Below, one piece after another: positions 7,160 through 13,920 of a stretch of 14,675 bases of DNA. This stretch comes from an uncultured Eubacteriales bacterium (GTDB taxonomy: Bacteria > Bacillota > Clostridia > Christensenellales > Aristaeellaceae). The position numbers and the translations under genes are program-made. Under the pieces are notes generated by a model that saw only the letters and a list, made by a program, of their open reading frames with translations, did not search any database and was not told where the DNA came from. Position 1 is the stretch's first letter; every line of letters starts with the position of its first letter. The stretch is from contig USCR01000049.1 in assembly GCA_900553295.1 (NCBI GenBank), positions 1 to 14,675 of the forward strand. The letters are read 5' to 3'.

Positions 7160-7714
7160 TTATTCCGCCTGTGGCTCGTTGGTGGAAAAGGCAATCCCGT
7201 ACAACAGGCTGCGGGCAAAATTGTCATCCGCTTCTGTTTGCTCCGCAAAGTCGTCGTGGTACTGGATCAATTCCACAAAGTACCCTTCGTAGATGGTGAA
7301 AAGGGAATCCACGTCCCATTCATCATTGGAGCTGACGAACAGGTACAGGTTACCCTCGGGGGAGGTCTCCGTGGCATAGGTTGGGTTTTCATACTGGGAG
7401 CCGGCAATCTCCTGCAGCTCTTGTATCTCCTCTTCCGTCAGATCCGACATGGACATGCCCGCGTACACGTCGGAGGGCGCAATGCTGATGACCACGTCGG
7501 CGTGATCGTCGCTGTGAACCGTGGCGCGAACCTGATCGGCGGGGGCGTAGGGGCTGAACTCAATGTCCAGGGTCCCGGTATAGGTCAGCGTAATGGTCAC
7601 CGGGCTATCCGGCTGGGAAAGGGGAATGGTGGTTTCCACCGCCGTGATCTCTTCCGCGCAGGCAAAGCTCATCATGAGCAGTGCGGCAAGCAACAGTGCA
7701 ATCAACTTCTTCAT
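7160..7714 (-). CDS. Small acidic secreted protein of unknown function
   Basis: The product is 184 residues: a signal peptide (1-20, MKKLIALLLAALLMMSFACA, likely cut at ACA|EE) then a strongly acidic, soluble domain with predicted beta strands and an acidic helical stretch (DLTEEEIQELQEIAG, 91-105). The cysteine at 19 is not in a convincing lipobox, so free export is likelier than lipid anchoring. I recognise no family. The ATG at 7714 follows GGAGGT at six-base spacing; the longer frame upstream is not used. The ATG overlaps the stop of the SH3b gene (ATGA), so the two are probably translated together. It is the last gene before the terminator at 7104-7151. Confidence 0.8.
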   Translation of the reverse strand: MKKLIALLLAALLMMSFACAEEITAVETTIPLSQPDSPVTITLTYTGTLDIEFSPYAPADQVRATVHSDDHADVVISIAPSDVYAGMSMSDLTEEEIQELQEIAGSQYENPTYATETSPEGNLYLFVSSNDEWDVDSLFTIYEGYFVELIQYHDDFAEQTEADDNFARSLLYGIAFSTNEPQAE

Positions 7715-8289
7715 TGACTTACCTCCTCCAAACCGAAGCTCAGGGGCACCAGGAATTCCTTCATCATGAAACCGCAAATGTTCTTCTGGGTATCATAAAC
7801 CTGGCACCAGGTTTTGCTTTCAGCGATTACCTGCAGGGTGGACCCGGAATAGTAGATGTCGTGGACGGCGGTGGACTTGGAGGGCGCCCAGCGCATGTTC
7901 ACATAGCCCGAAGGCGTGGAGGGCTTGACCGACGCGAGGTAGTAAGTAGACTTGAAGTCCTTGAAGGATAGGCTTTCCGCGGTGCTGGGCTGGGTGGAGG
8001 GCGGTGTCAGGCTTAGGTATCGGGTCATGACATAGCCGTCACGTCCGCCATAGCCGATATGCGCCCAGGTGTTGCTGTTTAGAAATTCATAAACAACAAC
8101 CGCCGCGCCATTGGGAATGGAGGTAAGGATGTTATTGCCCAGGTCGGTGGAGCTGCGCATGTTCAGGGATTTCTTGTTTGCTGTGTTTACATAATATACC
8201 ATGGCATCGGCATAGGCGCTGACCAGCAGGGGGGCGCACAGCGCGGCCACCAGTACCAGGGCAAGCAATCCTGTCCAAACTTTTCTCAT
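7711..8289 (-). CDS. Secreted protein with two bacterial SH3 (SH3b) domains
   Basis: The product is 192 residues: signal peptide (about 1-28, ending VSAYADA) and two SH3b-type domains at about 31-94 and 115-182, joined by a Ser/Thr/Pro linker. Typical landmarks are LNMRSSTDLGNNILTSIPNGAAVVV in the first and VNMRWAPSKS, GSTLQVI and WCQV in the second. SH3b domains commonly bind cell-wall peptidoglycan and accompany wall hydrolases, but no catalytic domain is present here, so this could be a wall-binding adaptor. The ATG 8289 follows AAGGAGC with eight-base spacing. It lies 61 bases after the I42 inhibitor gene on the same strand and overlaps the next gene by four bases, consistent with one operon with the sortase. 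Confidence 0.88.
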   Translation of the reverse strand: MRKVWTGLLALVLVAALCAPLLVSAYADAMVYYVNTANKKSLNMRSSTDLGNNILTSIPNGAAVVVYEFLNSNTWAHIGYGGRDGYVMTRYLSLTPPSTQPSTAESLSFKDFKSTYYLASVKPSTPSGYVNMRWAPSKSTAVHDIYYSGSTLQVIAESKTWCQVYDTQKNICGFMMKEFLVPLSFGLEEVSQ

Positions 8290-8350
8290 GTTGATGCTCC
8301 TTTTCGATGGCGTTTATTGCTCAAAACAAGTGGAAACCTTGAAAGGTACT

Positions 8351-8764
8351 TTACTCAATGGCCCCTTCCGTAAAGGTGGTGGCGACGATGGTCACCTGCA
8401 GCTCACTGTCTACGGCAATGTCGTACACCAGCGTGTACAGGGGGGCCTCCGCTTCCCAGGAGCGGCCATATGTAAAGGTGACGGTGGTGCGTCCCTCCGC
8501 TTTTCCTTCAAAAGCGTAGCGCTGGAAGCCGCCTACGCCCGTGGCGGTTTCTTCTGCGGCATCCTGGGCAAATCCGTCGTCAACCACGGCCACGACCTTT
8601 TCATCCGCCACGATGGCGGTCCAGGTGTAGCCGGTGGTGGGGTTGCCACGCAGGATCACGGCCGGCTCCGTGGGGGTGTTCCCGTCCTCCTGGGCGAAGG
8701 CGGAGAACGTCAAGGCCGCCAGCAGCACCAGCGCCAGGAACAGACAAATGCGTTTCATTTTCAT
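8351..8764 (-). CDS. Chagasin-like cysteine-protease inhibitor (I42 family), secreted
   Basis: The product is 137 residues: signal peptide (about 1-24, SAFA|QE) and one compact beta domain with the three inhibitory loop motifs of chagasin/ICP proteins: NPTTGYTW (41-48), GVGGFQRY (76-83) and an RPW-type loop read here as RSWE (101-104). Family members block papain-like cysteine peptidases by wedging these loops into the active site. With Ser in place of Pro in the third loop, affinity may differ. The protein should act outside the cytoplasm. It sits between the sortase gene and the SH3b gene, so it probably belongs to their operon. Whether its target is a bacterial protease, a host protease or protection of the surface proteins is not visible from sequence. 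An AAGGA ribosome site precedes ATG 8764. Confidence 0.9.
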   Translation of the reverse strand: MKMKRICLFLALVLLAALTFSAFAQEDGNTPTEPAVILRGNPTTGYTWTAIVADEKVVAVVDDGFAQDAAEETATGVGGFQRYAFEGKAEGRTTVTFTYGRSWEAEAPLYTLVYDIAVDSELQVTIVATTFTEGAIE

Positions 8765-8892
8765 TGCTTTTCATCCTTTCATAAATGCTTCAGGGCTGAG
8801 TGTGTGTGCTTCCGGGGAAACGATGCGGGGGACCTGATCGCGGGCTATCGCCTTTGCAGTTTTTTAATATCGGGCGGTTGCCAGCGAAAGCG

Positions 8893-9846
8893 TTACTGCG
8901 TGGGTGCGTCCGTGGATTCGCCGGGGCGTACGCGCCGGGCACATACCAGCAGGCGCTCCCGGTCGTCCCCTGTGCAGGTGGAGAGAATCAGCAGTTGGTC
9001 GCCCGTGTTTACGTCCACCGGTGCGGGAAACGCATTCAACCGTAGCAGGGCGGCCAGCGTCTCCTCCTGTTGCGCTGAGGTCATTTGATTGTACATGGTG
9101 TAGTTGACAAAGCGGGTGGAACCGTAGACGGTATTCACGCGCAACGCGGCAAAGACCAGGAAATCCCCCTCTTCGTACTGCGTATCACAGGCGATGATGG
9201 GGTGGGTACGGAAATAGCTGTAGGTCTCATATTTTCGCAGATTGCCAAACATTGCCCCGGTTTTCATATTGTGCCCGTACAAAATCAGCGCCTTGGGGTT
9301 GCCGGTCAGGTCGCAGCCCATATCCAGAAAAATCGCGCCGTTGTCATTGTGATATCCCAGGTAATCCCGGTTCAGGTAGTAGGTGTTATCCCGCTGCACC
9401 ACGGCGATGTCCAGCTGCTCCGGAATGGTGAGCCAGGCGACAATGTCCTGATTCTGCTGCTTGAGCTTTGCAAAACGTGGCGACATGATTTTGAAGGTGA
9501 TGGGGGTCGCCGTGGGGGAAGCTGTCGAGGGGCTGCTGTCCGCTGCCAGGGGTGAGGCGGCGGCGGATGCAGCCTGCGGCGTGGGGGAAGCAGTATACGC
9601 AGCCGCTTCCTGAATAGCCAGCAGGTTCGCTTGCTGCAGCACCGCTGCCTGCTGCCTGCTGCGTAGGGCTTGAAGGCCATAATTCGCCAGCTCGATCAGG
9701 GCAAATACAAAACCTGCTGCGGCCAGGACCATCACCAGTTTGCCAAGCTTGCTCCATAGGGAGGGGCGCCGGTGTGCTGGGGGCCTGGGCGCCCTGGACG
9801 GCGGGCGCTGCCGCGCTGGGGAGGGGGCAGGACTATAAGGCGTCAC
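8893..9846 (-). CDS. srtB: Class B sortase
   Basis: The product is a 317-residue membrane-anchored transpeptidase that cuts a sorting motif and joins the protein to the cell wall. An unusually Pro/Arg-rich cytoplasmic N-terminus (about 1-35) is followed by one membrane span (about 37-58), an Ala/Ser/Thr/Pro linker (about 82-116) and the sortase B domain (about 120-305): LTIPEQLDIAVVQRDNTYYL, GAIFLD, YGHNMKTGAMFGNL with catalytic His192, LSTC with Cys291, and Arg298. The longest frame begins at 9945, but GTG 9846 is chosen because AGGAGG lies five bases before it; the residues added upstream look like untranslated leader. It is the first gene of a minus-strand run with secreted proteins. Its probable substrate is the APQTG protein at 3387-7001. 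Confidence 0.9.
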   Translation of the reverse strand: MTPYSPAPSPARQRPPSRAPRPPAHRRPSLWSKLGKLVMVLAAAGFVFALIELANYGLQALRSRQQAAVLQQANLLAIQEAAAYTASPTPQAASAAASPLAADSSPSTASPTATPITFKIMSPRFAKLKQQNQDIVAWLTIPEQLDIAVVQRDNTYYLNRDYLGYHNDNGAIFLDMGCDLTGNPKALILYGHNMKTGAMFGNLRKYETYSYFRTHPIIACDTQYEEGDFLVFAALRVNTVYGSTRFVNYTMYNQMTSAQQEETLAALLRLNAFPAPVDVNTGDQLLILSTCTGDDRERLLVCARRVRPGESTDAPTQ

Positions 9847-9892
9847 ACTCACCTCCTGGTACAAAACAACAAACAATACGCTCTCATATATT

Positions 9893-9955
9893 AAGTCGCA
9901 GCATGGCAATAAAATCCTTATCAAAAATGGAGAAATTTTTACCATGCTGCGACTT
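9893..9955 (+). terminator. Long inverted repeat with plus-strand terminator layout
   Basis: AAGTCGCAGCATGG (9893-9906) pairs perfectly with CCATGCTGCGACTT (9942-9955); a smaller 6-bp stem, 9923-9928 with 9935-9940, can form in the loop. On the plus strand the distal arm runs into a seven-T tract, a terminator-like ending, yet both flanking genes are on the minus strand. On the minus strand it lies in the sortase leader or promoter area and has no T run. It may end an unannotated plus transcript or antisense RNA, or be a structured leader or mobile remnant. Confidence 0.55.
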
Positions 9956-10069
9956 TTTTATGTTTTTCTGTTTTTCAAAGGGAAAGGGGGAAAAGGAAAA
10001 GACAATCCGCAGTGGGATAGCGTCGAGGAAAGGTGCATGACCGATGGCAACCGGCGCGGAAAAGCGGGG

Positions 10070-10774
10070 TTATTTCTTTTGCCCGTAGTAGGCGTTGGGA
10101 CCGTGCTTGCGCAGGAAATGCTTGTCCCGCACATAGTCGGGCAGGGAGGGAGTATCCTGGGCCTTGGGCAGGGCTTCGGTGTGCCAGGCCATCATGGCCA
10201 CTTCCTCCAGCACCACGGCGTTGTGCACTGCTTCCATGGGATCTTTCCCCCAGGCAAAGGGACCGTGATGACGGGCCAGCACGCAGGGAACGTGCAAAGG
10301 ATTCAGGTGATGCGCCTCGAAGTGCGCGGCAATCACCTTGCCGGTTTCCAGCTCATAGGCGCGCTCAACTTCCTCCTGGGTGAGATCCCGGGCGCAGGGA
10401 ACGGCCCCATAAATGTAATCGGCATGGGTGGTGCCATAGGCGGGAATGTCCCGGCCCGCCTGGGCCCAGATGGTTGCCCAGCGGGAGTGCGTATGGACAA
10501 TGCCGCCCACTTCCGGAAAGCGCCGGTAGAGCTCCGCATGCGTGGCCGTGTCCGAGGAGGGATTCAGCTCACCCTCCACCCGGTGACCTTCCAGATCCAT
10601 AACCACCATGTCCTGGGGCTTGAGCTCCTCATAGGGCACGCCGGAGGGCTTGATGACGAACAGCCCCTTGTCCCGGTCAATGCCGGATACGTTCCCCCAG
10701 GTGAAGGTGACCAAGTGATGGGCAGGCAGCAGCAGATTGGCTTTGCAGACCAATTCCTTCAATGCTTCCAACAT
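10070..10774 (-). CDS. araD: L-ribulose-5-phosphate 4-epimerase
   Basis: This class II aldolase-type zinc enzyme interconverts L-ribulose 5-phosphate and D-xylulose 5-phosphate, feeding L-arabinose-type sugars into the pentose phosphate pathway. The 234 residues match the family length. Signatures: GNVSG (27-31) and KPSG (42-45) for phosphate binding, the zinc histidines VHTH (His94, His96) and His170 in HHGPF, Asp75, and [14 protein letters not shown] (114-127), characteristic of AraD/UlaF/SgbE enzymes. The start ATG 10774 has AAGGAGG nine bases upstream; the extra frame to 10843 is unlikely because it begins before the predicted transcript start. No araA or araB lies in the window, so the gene may serve arabinose or a related pentose or ascorbate route. 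It is transcribed divergently from the ABC importer. AraD and UlaF cannot be separated firmly by eye. Confidence 0.92.
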   Translation of the reverse strand: MLEALKELVCKANLLLPAHHLVTFTWGNVSGIDRDKGLFVIKPSGVPYEELKPQDMVVMDLEGHRVEGELNPSSDTATHAELYRRFPEVGGIVHTHSRWATIWAQAGRDIPAYGTTHADYIYGAVPCARDLTQEEVERAYELETGKVIAAHFEAHHLNPLHVPCVLARHHGPFAWGKDPMEAVHNAVVLEEVAMMAWHTEALPKAQDTPSLPDYVRDKHFLRKHGPNAYYGQKK

Positions 10775-10814
10775 GCGGGAATGCCTCCTTTGCAATATGT
10801 CCGTACTTTTTTTC

Positions 10815-10843
10815 ATTGTATCACAGATCATGCAGCGGCGCAA
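10815..10843 (-). promoter_or_regulatory. Promoter of the araD-like gene
   Basis: On the minus strand an extended -10 TGATACAAT ends at 10815 (TACAAT 10820-10815), with a weak -35 TTGCGC (10843-10838) at 17-base spacing. It lies about 40 bases before the start codon. The same GTGATACAAT appears in the divergent promoter. Confidence 0.6.
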
Positions 10844-10898
10844 GGCGTCTTTTGCGGTATGGATAGGATCCCTATTCTAATATGAAATAATTTATATA

Positions 10899-10952
10899 TT
10901 GATAAAACATCAAAAGTTTTATGAAAAAATTTATGGACTTAACACATAAAAC
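10899..10952. promoter_or_regulatory. Candidate operator cluster between the divergent genes
   Basis: The palindrome TTGAT-AAAAC-ATCAA (10899-10913) lies upstream of the ABC promoter. In the same stretch ATAAAAC occurs at 10902-10908 and again at 10946-10952, with its inverted form GTTTTAT at 10916-10922. The second copy falls in the -35/-10 spacer. This spacing suits a dimeric repressor or activator shared by both divergent units; the regulator is not identified. Confidence 0.4.
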
Positions 10953-10962
10953 GTGATACAAT
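10934..10962 (+). promoter_or_regulatory. Promoter of the ABC importer operon
   Basis: TGGACT (10934-10939), a 17-base spacer and TACAAT (10957-10962) preceded by TG form an extended -10 sigma-A-type promoter. The predicted start of transcription is near 10969, giving a leader of about 100 bases before ATG 11072. Confidence 0.65.
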
Positions 10963-11071
10963 ATGACTAAATAAAGCAAATTGTCACCTGGAGGAGGAAA
11001 AAGCCGGCCGACGAGCGCGGGTGTATTTCCTGCGCCTTCCGGGCGACCGTAGAAGGAAAGGGCTGAGTCAA

Positions 11072-12217
11072 ATGAGTGTGAACATTTTCATCCGTGATGC
11101 GGTGAAAAAGTACGGGGAAAACACGGTCATCCAGGATCTGACGCTGGACATCCACGGGGGAGAATTCTTTACACTGCTGGGGCCTTCCGGATGCGGAAAG
11201 ACTACGCTTCTGCGCATGATTGCGGGATTCAACTCCATTGAGGGCGGGGATTTCTATTTTAATTCCACGCGGATCAATGATTTGGACCCGGCCAAGCGGA
11301 ATATCGGCATGGTATTCCAGAATTATGCGATTTTTCCCCACATGAGTGTGCGGAAGAATGTGGAATTCGGCCTGAAGAACCGCGCCTTTGACCGAAGCAA
11401 GCTCCATGCCCATGCGGATAAATTCCTGAAACTGATGCAGATAGACCAACTGGCCGACCGCATGCCGGACCGCCTCTCCGGCGGCCAGCAGCAGCGTGTG
11501 GCGCTTGCCCGGGCGCTGTGCATCGAGCCGGACGTATTGCTCATGGACGAGCCCCTGTCCAACCTGGATGCCAAGCTGCGGTTGGAAATGCGCACAGTCA
11601 TTAAACAGATTCAGAACAATGTGGGCATCACCACCGTATATGTTACCCATGACCAGGAGGAAGCCATGGCGGTATCCGACCGCATTGCGGTGATGAGCGG
11701 CGGCGTGATCCAGCATGTGGGCACCCCCAAGAACATTTATCAGCGGCCCGCAAACCTGTTTGTGGCCACCTTTATTGGCCGCAGCAATATCCTGGATGGC
11801 CGGATTGTGGAGGCCGGAGAAGGCAAGGCCACGGTGGAGCTCCCCACCGGTTATCGGGTAACCTTTGAGAATCTGTCGCCGGCTTACTGCAAACCCCAGC
11901 AGGTGAAGCTGTGCGCCCGCCCGGAAGAGCTGATTGTGGAAACGGAGGGTACAGAAGGGCTGCGCGCCGTGATTGACGATTGCGTGTTCCTGGGCCTGAA
12001 TACGCACTATTTTGTGCATCTCACCAGTGGGGAAACGGCGGAGATCATCCAGGAATCCACCATTGACTCGGTCATCGCTCCGGGGACGGAGGTACGGCTG
12101 CGCCTGAACACCCGGAAGGCAAATCTGTTTACCGAGGATGGTTCCACCAATATCCTTACGGGGGTGCAGAATGATCTGGCCGCCATGGACGGCAGGAAGA
12201 AGGCGGTGGGCGCATGA
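11072..12217 (+). CDS. ABC importer ATPase, Fe3+/AfuC-type
   Basis: The product is the 381-residue nucleotide-binding subunit that powers uptake. Walker A GPSGCGKT (37-44), Q-loop Gln83, signature LSGGQ (135-139), Walker B VLLMDE (155-160) and switch His193 (VTHDQEEAM) are all intact. A C-terminal part (about 235-360) has the look of a TOBE-type regulatory domain. The family is the one containing FbpC, PotA and AfuC. ATG 11072 is chosen over the GTG at 11021: AAGGAAAGGG lies upstream, while the strong GGAGGAGG at 10987-10994 is too far from any start. Its TGA overlaps the permease ATG (ATGA), so the two are coupled. Substrate cannot be told from the ATPase alone. Confidence 0.93.
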   Translation: MSVNIFIRDAVKKYGENTVIQDLTLDIHGGEFFTLLGPSGCGKTTLLRMIAGFNSIEGGDFYFNSTRINDLDPAKRNIGMVFQNYAIFPHMSVRKNVEFGLKNRAFDRSKLHAHADKFLKLMQIDQLADRMPDRLSGGQQQRVALARALCIEPDVLLMDEPLSNLDAKLRLEMRTVIKQIQNNVGITTVYVTHDQEEAMAVSDRIAVMSGGVIQHVGTPKNIYQRPANLFVATFIGRSNILDGRIVEAGEGKATVELPTGYRVTFENLSPAYCKPQQVKLCARPEELIVETEGTEGLRAVIDDCVFLGLNTHYFVHLTSGETAEIIQESTIDSVIAPGTEVRLRLNTRKANLFTEDGSTNILTGVQNDLAAMDGRKKAVGA

Positions 12218-13863
12218 AAATCAGAAAACCGGAGGTCTGGACGGCCATCACCTGGATCTTCCTGGGGCTTTTTGTCCTGTTCCTGATTTATCCCCTGTTT
12301 GGCATTTTGCGCCAGTCGGTGTTCAATGCGGAGGGACAATTCAGCCTGGAGCAGTTTGACAAGTTCTTTTCCACGCCCTACTATTCCCAGACCATCCTGA
12401 ACAGCTTTAAGGTTACCATTGCGGTAACGGCCGTAACGCTGCTGCTGGGCATCCCCTTTGCATATTTCTATTCCTTCTATCAGTTAAAGGGATCAAAGTT
12501 TCTGTTTGTGGTATCCATCCTCTGCTGCATGTCGGCCCCCTTTATCGGCGCCTATGCTTGGATCATGCTGCTGGGGCGCAATGGGGTTATTACCAGCTTT
12601 ATCAAGGATATCTTTGGCATACAGATTCAAAGCATCTACGGCTTTGGCGGCATTTTGATGGTTCAGGCGCTGAAGTTTTTCCCGCTGGTGTTTGTGTACA
12701 TGAACGGCGCCTTCAAGTCCATTGACAACACTCTGCTGGAAGCCTCTGCCAACATGGGCTGCACCGGAGTGAAGCGCTTTTTCACGGTGGTGATGCAGCT
12801 GTCCATGCCAACCATTCTGGCGGCATCGCTGCTGGTGTTCATGCGTGCCTTTGCGGACTTTGGTACGCCGCTGCTCATTGGCGAGGGGTATCGCACCTTC
12901 CCTGTGGAAATCTACAACCAATACCTGGGTGAAAATGGCACGGACCATAACTTTGCCGCAGCCATATCGGTCATTGCCATCCTGGTGACGGCCGTGGTGT
13001 TCTTCATTCAGAAATGGGCTACCAAGAAATACAATTTCTCCATCAGCGCCCTGCATCCAGTGCAAAAGCGCAAGCCCAAGGGCCTGGGCGGCGTACTGAT
13101 GTACTTGTACTGCTATGGGTTGATTGCCCTGGCCTTCCTGCCGCAGATCTACATTGTTTACCTCTCCTTCCGCAACTGCGAAGGCGCGGTGTTCAAGCCC
13201 GGATTCTCCCTGATCAACTACGAAAAGGCCATGAAGAAGCTGCTGGTGCGCTCCATCGAGAATACCGTGATATTTGGCGTGGTTTCCCTGGCGATTATCA
13301 TTCTGTTGGCCATTCTCATTGCTTACCTGGTGGTGCGCCGGCCCAGGCCATTGAATCATGCTATTGACACCATGTCCATGCTGCCGTACATCATGCCGGG
13401 CTCCATCATTGGTATTGCGCTGGTGATCGCCTTTGGCAGGCAGCCCTTCGCCCTGACGGGCACCATGGCCATTATGATTATAGCCCTGGTCATACGGCGA
13501 ATGCCCTACACCATACGCTCCGCTACGGCAACGCTTCAAAGCATCCCCCTCAGCACCGAGGAGGCGTCCATCTCCCTGGGGGCGGGCAAGATCAAGACGT
13601 TCCTCACCGTCACCACCCCCATGATGGCCAATGGTATCATGTCCGGCGCTGTGCTCAGCTGGGTGGCCATTGTGACGGAGCTGTCCAGTGCGATTATCCT
13701 GTACAATAACAAGACCATCACCTTGACCATGTCCACCTATGCGGCTATTTCGCGGGGAAATGACGGCTTGGCCTGCGCCTTTGCGGCGATTCTGACGGTG
13801 CTGACAGCCCTTTCCCTGATTCTGTATCTGGCGGTAACCAAATCGGAAGACATCAAGCTGTAA
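12214..13863 (+). CDS. ABC importer permease, fused double-domain (FbpB-type)
   Basis: The product is 549 residues with about 12 membrane spans in two homologous halves, so one polypeptide supplies both transmembrane units. Each half carries an EAA loop for docking the ATPase: EASANMGCTGVKRFF (176-190) and EASISLGAGKIKTFL (450-464). The linker around 268-292 is basic. This architecture is typical of the Fe3+/AfuB class of importer permeases. It starts at ATG overlapping the ATPase stop and is followed after 57 bases by the solute-binding protein, giving a complete importer in one operon. Specificity is determined largely by the binding protein. Confidence 0.93.
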   Translation: MKIRKPEVWTAITWIFLGLFVLFLIYPLFGILRQSVFNAEGQFSLEQFDKFFSTPYYSQTILNSFKVTIAVTAVTLLLGIPFAYFYSFYQLKGSKFLFVVSILCCMSAPFIGAYAWIMLLGRNGVITSFIKDIFGIQIQSIYGFGGILMVQALKFFPLVFVYMNGAFKSIDNTLLEASANMGCTGVKRFFTVVMQLSMPTILAASLLVFMRAFADFGTPLLIGEGYRTFPVEIYNQYLGENGTDHNFAAAISVIAILVTAVVFFIQKWATKKYNFSISALHPVQKRKPKGLGGVLMYLYCYGLIALAFLPQIYIVYLSFRNCEGAVFKPGFSLINYEKAMKKLLVRSIENTVIFGVVSLAIIILLAILIAYLVVRRPRPLNHAIDTMSMLPYIMPGSIIGIALVIAFGRQPFALTGTMAIMIIALVIRRMPYTIRSATATLQSIPLSTEEASISLGAGKIKTFLTVTTPMMANGIMSGAVLSWVAIVTELSSAIILYNNKTITLTMSTYAAISRGNDGLACAFAAILTVLTALSLILYLAVTKSEDIKL

Positions 13864-13920
13864 CCCTCCAGGCGGTGGCGCCTGGTTGCAAATCACTTTC
13901 TTGTAAGGAGGTATCCCCTA

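Noticed and set aside
8288..9088. 266-residue plus-strand reading frame across the inhibitor gene
   Set aside because: It spans two minus-strand genes and their intergenic gap and has low-complexity Gly/Arg composition.
9847..9945. 33-residue N-terminal extension of the sortase
   Set aside because: The GTG at 9846 has an ideal AGGAGG site, while the upstream ATG lies within the inverted repeat without a good site.
9977..10002. 26-base purine-only tract between araD and sortase genes
   Set aside because: It is simple low-complexity sequence with no paired structure; no function can be supported.
9944..10885. 313-residue plus-strand reading frame opposite araD
   Set aside because: It starts inside an inverted repeat, is antisense to araD, and contains no recognisable domain.
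10967..12019. 350-residue minus-strand reading frame opposite the ABC ATPase
   Set aside because: It is antisense to a gene with all ATPase motifs intact, and its composition is that of a shadow frame.
12493..13896. 467-residue minus-strand reading frame opposite the permease
   Set aside because: It lies entirely antisense to a well-recognised permease, is rich in His, Gln and Gly as expected of a shadow frame, and has no family resemblance.
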